This document shows, piece after piece, positions 8,401-14,944 of a stretch of DNA of 24,804 bases. A program made the translations under genes and the position numbers. The notes beneath the pieces were generated by a model, which had not been told where the DNA came from, made no database searches, and saw only the letters and a list, made by a program, of their open reading frames with translations. Position 1 is the stretch's first letter, and the number at the start of each line of letters is the position of its first letter. This DNA comes from an uncultured Lachnospiraceae bacterium (GTDB lineage: Bacteria; Bacillota; Clostridia; Lachnospirales; Lachnospiraceae), in contig CADBNQ010000223.1 in assembly GCA_902796045.1 (NCBI GenBank), positions 1 to 24,804 of the forward strand. The letters are read 5' to 3'.

Positions 8401-9100
8401 TGTCAAGATGGGAAAAGGCCGTATCACGGTAGGTGAAGGAGGCGGCTCCGTCACCCTGCATTTTGACAGCGAGAATAATGCTGAGACCTACATTTCCTTT
8501 AAGGGGGATATCGACTTCCCGGAAGATGGGGCCGAGCACTTTATGACCTGCAAGGTCCTGGCAGAGGGTGTGGACTATAATCACCAGTTCAGGGTGGATG
8601 CCTACAGCACAGGACAGGAAGAGTACCTTTTCAATCTCGGCTACCACAAGGACCCCATCAGGTCTGCCACCTTACAGTTTGGCGAGGCAGGAACGCTCCA
8701 CTATGACCAGATCAGTGTCATTTCCCAGAGCATGGACAATTACGGCCGCCAGGCTTCCCTGCTCGGTGAGAATGCGCTTGAGGATGTCAGGGTGGAAAAG
8801 AACACAGTAAAAGGGTCCATCCATACTGATGAAGAGAGGCTTCTGGTCATATCATTACCTTACCAGTCAGGGTGGACTGCCTATGTGGATGGAAAGAAGA
8901 CGCCGATCCTGCGCGCCAATTACCAGTACATGGGAATCGACCTGCCTGCAGGCAGCCACGAGATTCTTCTGAAGTACAGGCTTCCCGGGCAGAAAGCAAC
9001 CTTTATATGTACCACAGGAGGTATCCTCGTCTTCCTTCTCTGTCTCCTGTGTGACGTGATCATCAGAAAGAGAAGAAAGCAGAAAAACCTATACTTTTAA
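5498..9100 (+). CDS. YfhO-family membrane protein with extra N-terminal acyltransferase-like membrane domain
   Basis: Large polytopic protein of 1200 residues. From about residue 300 to the end it resembles YfhO: many membrane segments, an early extracytoplasmic acidic motif WYIDGIGQYVP (Asp338), then a long extracellular C-terminal part and a last membrane helix (about 1168-1190) before a basic tail. YfhO proteins are GT-C-like; in B. subtilis YfhO acts with the glycosyltransferase CsbB to glycosylate lipoteichoic acid. The first 290 residues are an additional block of about eight to ten membrane helices, with a segment (FRFAFAVHAPAVIFVLGCSMG) reminiscent of acyltransferase-3 proteins but without a clear catalytic His. 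Typical YfhO proteins are about 850-900 residues, so this looks like a fusion. AGGAGG lies ten bases before the ATG. It heads an operon with an aminotransferase and a CsbB-like glycosyltransferase. Confidence 0.85.
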   Translation: MTLDNSSGISGLRQACRENMSVWLREVFFLFYGVFFLCSFADKIMPGHALIHYMFRFAFAVHAPAVIFVLGCSMGLADPSDPSFRKNTLMKALYSYLAFFIIGFVIEVFVTDHDAYTTIKDILIVVRVPDISSVFLTMCFLLLISAFFWDYIEYILSHRIVLLLVSLAGILLVFLPEGLLGYGLIGTVLGGATTNCTPIAYYLFLYLAGILYARSPSERLLNRKYLVSMGLLTLAGGLLALARMKHPAVVILSIVFAFCCMLFTVVLFPLYSRLESALLRLWGRIRAAGKDLEAKSQESRGIDRLLYYAGYSLLFVVMAYFIFFPYIQQDRTLIWYIDGIGQYVPKAIRFMRCMPEILSSILHGNLDYQQYDFTTGLGSTFTVSHEPVYWLYLFFKPSQVETAYSFQVILRYFLAGISISAMLRYFKRSRFTCYLASMAYTFCGYAIFTGTRHGMFQIPMILLPLLIVSMEELVTRKRWVLLTLLTAVSLLSSYYFMYMNTIALGIYFLARILCTEEYRNLKTFFSRGLMITGCYIIGCAMGSVTLFNSFGGYVGSSRSAGESVSSFISTTPFFYRPLWISDFFIGFISDYYSPGLWLRIGLAPIALLSLVFIFTRKRKKEISPVFILLTVFCIIPVFGYALNGFSNVSNRWCYIYITAVIFILAEYLEDFHSLTTVETGIMCSIGLFYGLIIFFTLKHRTDTGLGSFGLLSITLLALILVNNDKLGISRRRAQKIILGVTLFSIVMNANMYITNSSGKNPHIESYVKKGGSMRMLSATALKYLDEVTGDLRKDDFYRSTNLYTYGNTRSSSLVYGYHDISTFNSTLNGNIVNYNRQMGNSDCNVVSIYSYNFRTIMEELASVRYLGADSSKKIPVPYGYHKVFERQEKSRTWSIYENDYALPIGYTYSSIVSDKTAEKLSAAQKQELSLISAIVDDETVKEHAGLRVNEHPALTVHDLPVTGTDMKNVKMGKGRITVGEGGGSVTLHFDSENNAETYISFKGDIDFPEDGAEHFMTCKVLAEGVDYNHQFRVDAYSTGQEEYLFNLGYHKDPIRSATLQFGEAGTLHYDQISVISQSMDNYGRQASLLGENALEDVRVEKNTVKGSIHTDEERLLVISLPYQSGWTAYVDGKKTPILRANYQYMGIDLPAGSHEILLKYRLPGQKATFICTTGGILVFLLCLLCDVIIRKRRKQKNLYF

Positions 9101-9118
9101 TGACAAAGATGCTATAAT
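9090..9118 (+). promoter_or_regulatory. Candidate internal promoter before the aminotransferase gene
   Basis: A perfect TATAAT (9113-9118) is preceded by TGC, making an extended -10. The -35 at 9090-9095 (TATACT) is weak, with 17-base spacing. It overlaps the end of the YfhO-type gene, 45 bases before the next start, and could transcribe the last two genes separately. Confidence 0.45.
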
Positions 9119-9163
9119 GAGCCATATCCTGCGATTAAGAAAGAAAAAGGACAGACAGCTGTT

Positions 9164-10291
9164 ATGATTTATTTTAATATCCCTCCTTTTACAGGAAAAG
9201 AAACCGAATATATCACACAGGCCATACAGAATCATAAGATCAGTGGTGACGGAACCTTTACCCACAAGTGCAACGAGTGGATCGAGCAGAAGACAGGAAC
9301 CGCGAAGGCCCTGCTGACGACTTCCTGCACACATGCCACTGAGATGGCCGCGCTCCTCGCCGGTATCAGGCCGGGAGATGAAGTGATCATGCCTTCCTAC
9401 ACTTTTGTATCCACCGCTGACGCCTTCGTTCTTCGGGGTGCCACTGTCGTTTTTGTGGACATTCGTCCTGACACCATGAATATCGATGAGACACTCATAG
9501 AAGATGCCATAACCGATAAGACCAGGGCTATCGTTCCGGTCCATTATGCGGGTGTATCCTGTGAGATGGACACGATCATGGACATTGCAAGGCGGCATAA
9601 TCTTCTTGTCATAGAAGACGCTGCCCAGGGTGTATTATCCGACTATAAGGGACAGGCTCTCGGCAGCATCGGAGACTACGGCTGCTTCAGTTTCCATGAG
9701 ACGAAGAATTACAGCATGGGAGAAGGCGGCTGCCTTCTGATCAAAGACAAGGACCATATCGAGATGGCAGAGATCATCAGGGAGAAGGGGACAAACCGCA
9801 GCAAGTTCTTCCGCGGTGAGATAGACAAGTATACCTGGGTGGAAGCAGGGTCCTCCTATCTTCCCAGTGATATGAACGCTGCCTACCTGTGGGCCCAGCT
9901 TGAGATGGCAGATGTCATCTTTGATGACCGCATGCGGTCATGGAAGACCTACTATGAACTCTTATCCCCCCTGCAGGATTCCGGCAGGCTGATTCTTCCC
10001 ACCATCCCGGAGGGCTGCGGCCACAATGCCCACATGTTCTATATCAAGGCAAAGGATCTGGAGGAGAGAACTGCCCTGATCAGGCACCTGCGGGCCAATG
10101 ATATCGCTTCCGTCTTCCACTACATCCCCCTGCACAACGCTCCGGCCGGGAAGAAGCTTGGAAGGTTCCACGGAGAAGACCGTTTCACCACCGTGGAGAG
10201 TGAGCGTCTCACACGCCTCCCCCTCTACTACGGGCTTGAACCTGACACAGTGGAAATGATCTGCGAAAAGATATGTGAGTTTTATCGTTAA
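9164..10291 (+). CDS. wecE: Sugar-nucleotide 4-aminotransferase, WecE/RffA type (DegT/DnrJ/EryC1 family)
   Basis: PLP enzyme predicted to convert dTDP-4-keto-6-deoxy-glucose to dTDP-4-amino-4,6-dideoxy-galactose (dTDP-Fuc4N) with glutamate as amino donor. The 375 residues align along their length with my memory of E. coli WecE: PSYTFVSTADAFVLRGA, RPDTMNIDETLIEDAITDKT, VPVHYAG, the PLP-contacting EDAAQ (151-155), the Schiff-base lysine in SFHETKNYSMGEGG (Lys181), IREKGTNRSKFFRG, and FHYIPLH. The start has only a weak, distant AAAGGA. No dTDP-glucose synthesis genes (rmlA/rmlB) lie in the window, so the substrate must come from elsewhere. The flanking YfhO and glycosyltransferase genes suggest the amino sugar is put on a surface polymer. 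Confidence 0.92.
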   Translation: MIYFNIPPFTGKETEYITQAIQNHKISGDGTFTHKCNEWIEQKTGTAKALLTTSCTHATEMAALLAGIRPGDEVIMPSYTFVSTADAFVLRGATVVFVDIRPDTMNIDETLIEDAITDKTRAIVPVHYAGVSCEMDTIMDIARRHNLLVIEDAAQGVLSDYKGQALGSIGDYGCFSFHETKNYSMGEGGCLLIKDKDHIEMAEIIREKGTNRSKFFRGEIDKYTWVEAGSSYLPSDMNAAYLWAQLEMADVIFDDRMRSWKTYYELLSPLQDSGRLILPTIPEGCGHNAHMFYIKAKDLEERTALIRHLRANDIASVFHYIPLHNAPAGKKLGRFHGEDRFTTVESERLTRLPLYYGLEPDTVEMICEKICEFYR

Positions 10292-10312
10292 TAAGCATTA
10301 GGAGGTCACATT

Positions 10313-11257
10313 TTGCTATATTCTGTTATCATACCATGCTACAGGTCATCAAAGACCATCAGAAAGGTTGTGGAGATGACTGCGGCGGAGCTTGACCGTC
10401 TGAATCTGCCGGATCATGAGTTTATCCTGGTAGATGACCTCTCCCCTGACCAGGGAGCTACCCTGAACGAATTAAAAGCACTCGCTGATGATTATCCATT
10501 TGTGAAAGTTGTTTCACTTGCCCGTAATTCCGGCCAGCACAACGCAGTGATGGCCGGCCTTAATTATGCCTCTGGAGATATCCTCATCGCTATGGATGAC
10601 GATATGCAGACACATCCCTCACAGCTTAACTATCTGCTGACAGAGCTTGACAAGGGGTATGATATAGTCTATGGATACTATCCGTCAAAGAAACACTCCA
10701 TGTTCCGCAATTTCGGAAGCTTTGTCAATTATATGACTGTGCGGTTCATGATCGGGAAACCAAAGGAGCTGAAGACTTCAAGCTATTGGGTCATCCGTCG
10801 TTTTGTCCGGGATTATGTGATCCAGTACCGCAGTCCCTATACGCATCTGCAGGGTCTTTTCTTAAGAACCACACGGAACATCAGCTGCGTACCTATCCAG
10901 CACTTTGAGCGGGAGGAAGGCCAGTCAGGCTATACTTTCCACAAGCTGGTCCAGCTCTGGTCCAACATCATGGGATACTCTGTGGTGCCTCTGAGGATGG
11001 CAACCTACTGCGGATACTTCTTCTCACTCCTGAGCATACTCGGCGTGATCTTTATCATCATCCAGAAGGCAGTCGCCCCTGCCATGCACCTGGGCTGGCC
11101 TTCACTGATGTGTGCCATCTGCTTCTTCTCAGGGATCAACATGCTTTTCCTGGGACTGATCGGTGAATACCTGGGCAGGATGTTCCTTGGGATGAACAAT
11201 CAGCCGCAGTTTGTGGTAAGAGAGGTATACCACGGAAAGAATGATACAGAAAAATAA
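10313..11257 (+). CDS. Polyprenyl-phosphate glycosyltransferase, GT2 family (ArnC/CsbB/GtrB-like)
   Basis: Predicted to move a sugar from a nucleotide to undecaprenyl phosphate at the inner membrane face. The N-terminal GT-A domain has IIPCY (6-10), VDDLSPD (40-46), and the metal-binding MDDDMQT (94-100). Two C-terminal membrane helices (about 223-249 and 258-288) and GEYLGRMF are typical of ArnC/CsbB/DPM-like enzymes; length 314 is usual. The start is TTG, seven bases after GGAGG. It follows the aminotransferase by 21 bases and is third in the operon. The pairing CsbB-like plus YfhO-like is the known three-component glycosylation layout; the flippase partner (GtcA-like) is not present here. 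It is a paralogue of the glycosyltransferase at 18491-19435. Confidence 0.9.
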   Translation: MLYSVIIPCYRSSKTIRKVVEMTAAELDRLNLPDHEFILVDDLSPDQGATLNELKALADDYPFVKVVSLARNSGQHNAVMAGLNYASGDILIAMDDDMQTHPSQLNYLLTELDKGYDIVYGYYPSKKHSMFRNFGSFVNYMTVRFMIGKPKELKTSSYWVIRRFVRDYVIQYRSPYTHLQGLFLRTTRNISCVPIQHFEREEGQSGYTFHKLVQLWSNIMGYSVVPLRMATYCGYFFSLLSILGVIFIIIQKAVAPAMHLGWPSLMCAICFFSGINMLFLGLIGEYLGRMFLGMNNQPQFVVREVYHGKNDTEK

Positions 11258-11259
11258 AG

Positions 11260-11299
11260 AGGGCTGTCAAGTCAGCCTCAGGCATCCACCGGCAGCCCT
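11260..11299 (+). terminator. Possible terminator hairpin of the yfhO operon
   Basis: AGGGCTG (11260-11266) can pair with CAGCCCT (11293-11299) over a 26-base loop. An alternative GGCTG/CAGCC pairing (11262-11266/11273-11277) competes with it. Only GTTTACAG follows, so it is a poor terminator alone and may act together with the larger hairpin just downstream. Confidence 0.35.
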
Positions 11300-11311
11300 G
11301 TTTACAGCGAA

Positions 11312-11378
11312 GGAGGCGTCTGCAGTTACAATTCGCCCATTTTTAAATAATGGGCGAAAATGTTACTGCGACGCCTCC
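11312..11378. repeat. Long composite hairpin between convergent operons
   Basis: GGAGGCGTC (11312-11320) pairs with GACGCCTCC (11370-11378), GCAGT (11322-11326) with ACTGC (11365-11369), and TTCGCCCATT (11332-11341) with AATGGGCGAA (11349-11358). The arms stack into one long interrupted stem of 24 paired bases per side with a seven-base loop. It lies exactly between the ends of the two convergent operons and most likely works as a bidirectional terminator or RNA-end stabiliser, although T-tracts are weak. Confidence 0.7.
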
Positions 11379-11390
11379 CTTTATTATGGC

Positions 11391-12254
11391 CTATAGATCA
11401 ACCGACCATCTGCGTGGTTCAAAGCAGCAGCATGGCCGCATGCAGACTATTCTGACCCCGCTTGCTCTCTGGGGTCCGACCTTCAGGAAAGTCCCCAGAA
11501 CAGAAGTCTTTCCTCCCAGTCCCAGAGCGCCGACTCCGCTCTGGTTTAAGGCCTCTGTGATTCTCTTCTCATAGGCTGACTGACGGTCATAATTCCCTTC
11601 TTCCATGGCCTGGAGCATCAGGGAGCTGGCTTCATAGTGCGATCTTCCGACTCCAACTGCGATGGTGCAGGGTGAACATCCCAGCTGTCCTACCACTTCA
11701 GAAGCCCAGGCTATGATCTCCTCGATCACCACATCCATACTGTGTCTGTGAAAGACTCTGTAGGTCCTGGCTCTGATCTCCGGACCGCCGCCCTGCATCA
11801 GAACGCAGAGGCGGAGCCTGTCATCATCCTCCGAAAGCCTGATCATGAAGGGGGCGGGGACAACAGCCTCCGAATCCGGGTTCAGACCACCCGACTGGCT
11901 GATCCTTTCGGCATCGTCCCCCATGATGGCCATAGGCCTTCCCGGCAGCCGCCGTAATCCCTCTGCGATTCCTTCATAAACAGCCTCCAGCATCTGACCG
12001 GACACGACCCTGTTCTTCCCTGCTTCAAGGATGACATGGGGGATCCCGGTATCATCACATAAGGGAGAGGCGTCTCTTTTTGCCACCCGGGCATTCTCCC
12101 TGATGGCCTGCATGGCCCACTCTGAAAGGGGGCTGGTCTCCTGACAGACTGCCCTGTCATAGGCTGCCATTTTATCTTCTGAAAATGTAGAGCCCGCTTT
12201 GACCAGGGTCTCTGCAATTCTTTCTATCATGGCTTCTTTATCAAACTTCTCCAT
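11391..12254 (-). CDS. Class I fumarase/tartrate dehydratase-type Fe-S hydro-lyase, alpha subunit
   Basis: Together with the gene before it, predicted to add or remove water on a dicarboxylic acid (fumarate, mesaconate or tartrate type) with an oxygen-sensitive [4Fe-4S] cluster. From the ATG at 12254 the protein has 287 residues. Three cysteine sites stand where the family has cluster ligands: SPLCDDTG (Cys66), LGCSPC (Cys193), and CMRPCCCF (around Cys271-277), followed by the C-terminal RR found in this family. GNNSxxG-like GGKTSVLG precedes them. GGAG lies nine bases before this ATG; an upstream TTG at 12275 is less likely. It overlaps the end of the beta subunit gene by 14 bases. It is last of the eight-gene operon. 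The substrate cannot be told from sequence. Confidence 0.85.
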   Translation of the reverse strand: MEKFDKEAMIERIAETLVKAGSTFSEDKMAAYDRAVCQETSPLSEWAMQAIRENARVAKRDASPLCDDTGIPHVILEAGKNRVVSGQMLEAVYEGIAEGLRRLPGRPMAIMGDDAERISQSGGLNPDSEAVVPAPFMIRLSEDDDRLRLCVLMQGGGPEIRARTYRVFHRHSMDVVIEEIIAWASEVVGQLGCSPCTIAVGVGRSHYEASSLMLQAMEEGNYDRQSAYEKRITEALNQSGVGALGLGGKTSVLGTFLKVGPQRASGVRIVCMRPCCCFEPRRWSVDL

Positions 12255-12756
12255 AGATCGATTCTCCGTTCGCAATGGCTATGACTGCCGGATAGTCTTC
12301 CACTTCCAGCTCATAGAGGGCTTCCATGCCAAGTTCAGGGAAGGCCACCGCTTTCCTGCTGATGGTCTTGCTGTTCAGCAGAGCTGTCACAGGAGGAATC
12401 ACGGCGTAAACTGCATGATTCCTGGCAAGAGCCCTGGCTGTCTCCGCTTTTAAGGCTCCCTTCCCCAGGTGCATCCTGATCCCGCCCTCAGAAAGGACCT
12501 CCATGGTACTCTCAATCTCGTACTTGTTGCTTGAAGTCGGTCCCACGCCTGCCCGGCTCACTGCCGTGTGAAAGATCAGGCCTCCTTCCAGGCTGAAAGG
12601 AGCAGAATCGATGGACCCGTCCCTGATCATATCTGCAATACGGGGAAGGACTGCGTCCCTTCCGCAGAATATCCTGCCGGATATGAGGATGCGGTCCCCT
12701 TTTGCCAAAGACAGAATCTCTTCTTCCCCGGCGGGAAATATAATTCTTTTTTCCAT
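12241..12756 (-). CDS. Class I fumarase/tartrate dehydratase-type hydro-lyase, beta subunit
   Basis: Partner subunit of the Fe-S hydro-lyase. The 171 residues contain the family motifs SGRIFCGRDA (26-35), GPTSSNKYE (72-80), and HLGKG (96-100), and a C-terminal FPELGMEALYELEVEDYPA segment that matches fumarase beta domains (usually FPE.GMEA..E..V.DFPA). AAAGGG precedes the ATG by five bases. It lies 30 bases after the dehydrogenase gene and overlaps the alpha subunit gene, so the two subunits are probably translated together. Separate alpha and beta genes are the form found in anaerobes and archaea, and in TtdAB, unlike fused E. coli FumA. Confidence 0.85.
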   Translation of the reverse strand: MEKRIIFPAGEEEILSLAKGDRILISGRIFCGRDAVLPRIADMIRDGSIDSAPFSLEGGLIFHTAVSRAGVGPTSSNKYEIESTMEVLSEGGIRMHLGKGALKAETARALARNHAVYAVIPPVTALLNSKTISRKAVAFPELGMEALYELEVEDYPAVIAIANGESIYGEV

Positions 12757-12786
12757 ACTAACCCTTTCCCGGCCGCCGGCTCGTGC

Positions 12787-13758
12787 TCAGACAATCTTCC
12801 TGTCCCGAATCTGTTCCAGCGACCCCTGGTCAAACAGGCAGATATTCTCAACCGCCTGACTCATCATCCTGTAAAAAGCTTCATAGGAGACACCTGCAAT
12901 ATGAGGAGACAAAAGAGCCTGCTCATAGGCGCCCAGAGGACTGCCCTGTCCCGGAGGCTCCTGCTCAAAGGTATCAATCCCGCAGGCAGCCAGACGGCCG
13001 CTTTCAAGGGCTTCGATCAGGGCTGTTTCCTTCACCAGTTTCCCTCTTGCCGTGTTGATCAGAACTGCCCCTTCTTTCATGGAGGCAAATTCCTTTTCCG
13101 CTATCAGATATCCTGATGCAGGATCATAGCCGCAGTGAAGTGAAATGATATCAGAGCCGGACACAAGGTCTTCAAACTCTGCATACCTCACATGCAGACG
13201 GTCTTCTTCTTCATGGGGCAGGGGAACCATATCATAATAGCAGATGTCTACCTGAAATCCTGCCAGCATACCGGCAACGGCCCTGCCGATGCTCCCCATT
13301 CCCACCAGCCCGATGGTTTTCCCGGCCAGCTCGTGGGTGGTCAGGCCTGTCTGCTGCTTCTTCCAGACCCCTTCTCTCATCTGCCTGTTGACTGCATAGC
13401 TCCTCTTTATGGAGGACAGCATCAGCATGACAGTATGCTCTGCCACGCTGACCGCATTGACGCCCCTGTTGACATAGAGGGGAATCCCTTTTTCCTTCAG
13501 GCAGGTCAGATCAAGTGTATCCAGCCCCACTCCGGTGCGCTGGATCATCCTGAGCTTTGAGGCTCTCCTGATCACAGTCTCATCAATCTTCAGTCTCCCG
13601 CTGGCCAGAAAATAGTCTGCCTCGGGAGCCATCAAAACAAGTTCCTCCTGTCTGGCCTCCTTCAGGACCATCAGATGAAACTTTTCCCCTACAGCCTTTT
13701 TGAGGATGTCCAGCGGGACACCCTCATAATGATTCGTTAATAATAATGTTTTTTTCAT
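12787..13758 (-). CDS. D-isomer specific 2-hydroxyacid dehydrogenase, NAD-dependent
   Basis: Predicted to interconvert a 2-ketoacid and a D-2-hydroxyacid using NAD(H). The 323 residues show a substrate-binding half, the Rossmann motif GMGSIG (153-158), and the full catalytic set: Arg238 in NTARGK, Glu267 in DTFEQEP, and His286 in SPHIAG. Although similar to SerA-type phosphoglycerate dehydrogenase, it has no regulatory ACT domain and the substrate is unknown. AGGG lies six bases before the ATG. Its place between the C-C lyase and the hydro-lyase genes suggests it acts on a related organic acid rather than in serine synthesis. Confidence 0.88.
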   Translation of the reverse strand: MKKTLLLTNHYEGVPLDILKKAVGEKFHLMVLKEARQEELVLMAPEADYFLASGRLKIDETVIRRASKLRMIQRTGVGLDTLDLTCLKEKGIPLYVNRGVNAVSVAEHTVMLMLSSIKRSYAVNRQMREGVWKKQQTGLTTHELAGKTIGLVGMGSIGRAVAGMLAGFQVDICYYDMVPLPHEEEDRLHVRYAEFEDLVSGSDIISLHCGYDPASGYLIAEKEFASMKEGAVLINTARGKLVKETALIEALESGRLAACGIDTFEQEPPGQGSPLGAYEQALLSPHIAGVSYEAFYRMMSQAVENICLFDQGSLEQIRDRKIV

Positions 13759-13801
13759 AATATGCCCTGCAGCCTCATGACAGACTCAAAGCTCTGTCCG
13801 G

Positions 13802-14935
13802 TCAAAGAAAAAGAGCCGTGTAACAGGATTCATCTTTGATCACACCGTAAGCTTTCGCCCGCATGTAGGCCTTTTCGGCCCACAGCCTGTGAGGACCGAT
13901 CTCATTCATTTTATTGGACTGCTCGCTCTTGATCACACCGCCATCCGCACGCAGGATCTGGACAGCGTCATTATATACTTCCTCGGTCACAGACAGCATG
14001 CCGTTCACATAAGGAATATGCGTGGGGTGAATGATCGTCTTGCCGATAAAACCGTTGGCCCGGTCTAAAAGGAGCTCTCTCAGAAGGCCGTCCACGGCAT
14101 CATTGATCATGGGCTCATGCCGGAAGATCGAGGCATTGATACTTTCAGGCATGTCGGAGAACTTCATTTTCTTATTCACCCTGAAATACTCCCAGACCGG
14201 CCCCGATACACAATAGTCATTATCTCTTGCAAAGACGTTGATCACATCCTTCAGGCAGTCTGCAACAGGCAGGATATCATAGATCGTGTAATTGATCCCC
14301 CTTCTCACACCAAAGACAGAGGACCAGTCCGTTCCGCCGACACGAACATTCAGAACAAGATGGCGGTATCTGTCAAGGATGCCCTTTACACCCGTCAGCT
14401 CTTCTCTTCTGGTCTCTATATAGGCCATCTGACGGCTTTCCAGGATAGGCATGCCATAGACAGGCTCCTGAAACCGGTCATTAAGCTCCTGGAGACAGAC
14501 AAAGTATTCCTCGCCGTTATCCTTGGTGAACTTTGGGAAATTGAAGGCAGTGATCAGCTTCATGCGGTCTTTGTCCAGCCTGGAAGCGAATTTCCTGAAC
14601 TGATCAATGTTTCTCACTCTGAAGATAATCAGGGGAACCTCCGAGGACCGGATCTTTCCCTGGTCGATTGCCTGTTTCAGCGCGTCGAGAAGGTTGAGAG
14701 AATTCTCCTCTGCCGCAGGCAGGTCCTCCTCACGACATGCATCTTCAAAGCAGAGGACCATGGAGGTAAGCCCCGGATACTTTTTTGTCACAATGGCTTC
14801 CAGGAAGTTCTTCGTTCCGGGCATGTACATGGTCGCCCCCAGGCAATACCTTAACAGCTTTAATTCTGTATACTTATCAAATTCTTCTGGCTGATAAACA
14901 AACTTTTCCGCCGGCTGATAACTGTGGTGTCTCAT
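13802..14935 (-). CDS. HpcH/HpaI-CitE-like TIM-barrel C-C bond lyase of the Ter-cluster type
   Basis: The 377-residue protein is longer than ordinary CitE (about 290). Its motifs match, from memory, the C-C bond lyase family that Aravind and co-workers described in tellurium-resistance (Ter) biosynthetic clusters: LGATMYMPGT (32-41), SMVLCFED (58-65), FRVRN (105-109), FNFPKF (131-136), MPILES (162-167), VRVGGTDWSSVFGVRRG (about 197-213), YDILPVADCLKDVINVFAR, and GPVWEYF (about 245-251). Glu64/Asp65 and Glu166 are candidates for metal binding. The reaction is probably an aldol-type cleavage or condensation of an acyl or oxo-acid; the substrate is unknown. It starts nine bases after the ATP-grasp gene with no clear ribosome binding site, suggesting translational coupling. 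None of the usual Ter-cluster partners is in the window. Confidence 0.8.
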   Translation of the reverse strand: MRHHSYQPAEKFVYQPEEFDKYTELKLLRYCLGATMYMPGTKNFLEAIVTKKYPGLTSMVLCFEDACREEDLPAAEENSLNLLDALKQAIDQGKIRSSEVPLIIFRVRNIDQFRKFASRLDKDRMKLITAFNFPKFTKDNGEEYFVCLQELNDRFQEPVYGMPILESRQMAYIETRREELTGVKGILDRYRHLVLNVRVGGTDWSSVFGVRRGINYTIYDILPVADCLKDVINVFARDNDYCVSGPVWEYFRVNKKMKFSDMPESINASIFRHEPMINDAVDGLLRELLLDRANGFIGKTIIHPTHIPYVNGMLSVTEEVYNDAVQILRADGGVIKSEQSNKMNEIGPHRLWAEKAYMRAKAYGVIKDESCYTALFL

Positions 14936-14944
14936 ATAAATCTA

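Noticed and set aside
11350..11574. Small plus-strand open frame starting in the convergent hairpin
   Set aside because: It starts inside a structured stem, lacks a ribosome binding site, and runs antisense to the hydro-lyase alpha subunit.
14117..14854. Plus-strand open frame of 245 codons opposite the C-C lyase gene
   Set aside because: The minus-strand protein has clear family motifs across this stretch, and the plus-strand frame has no start signal.
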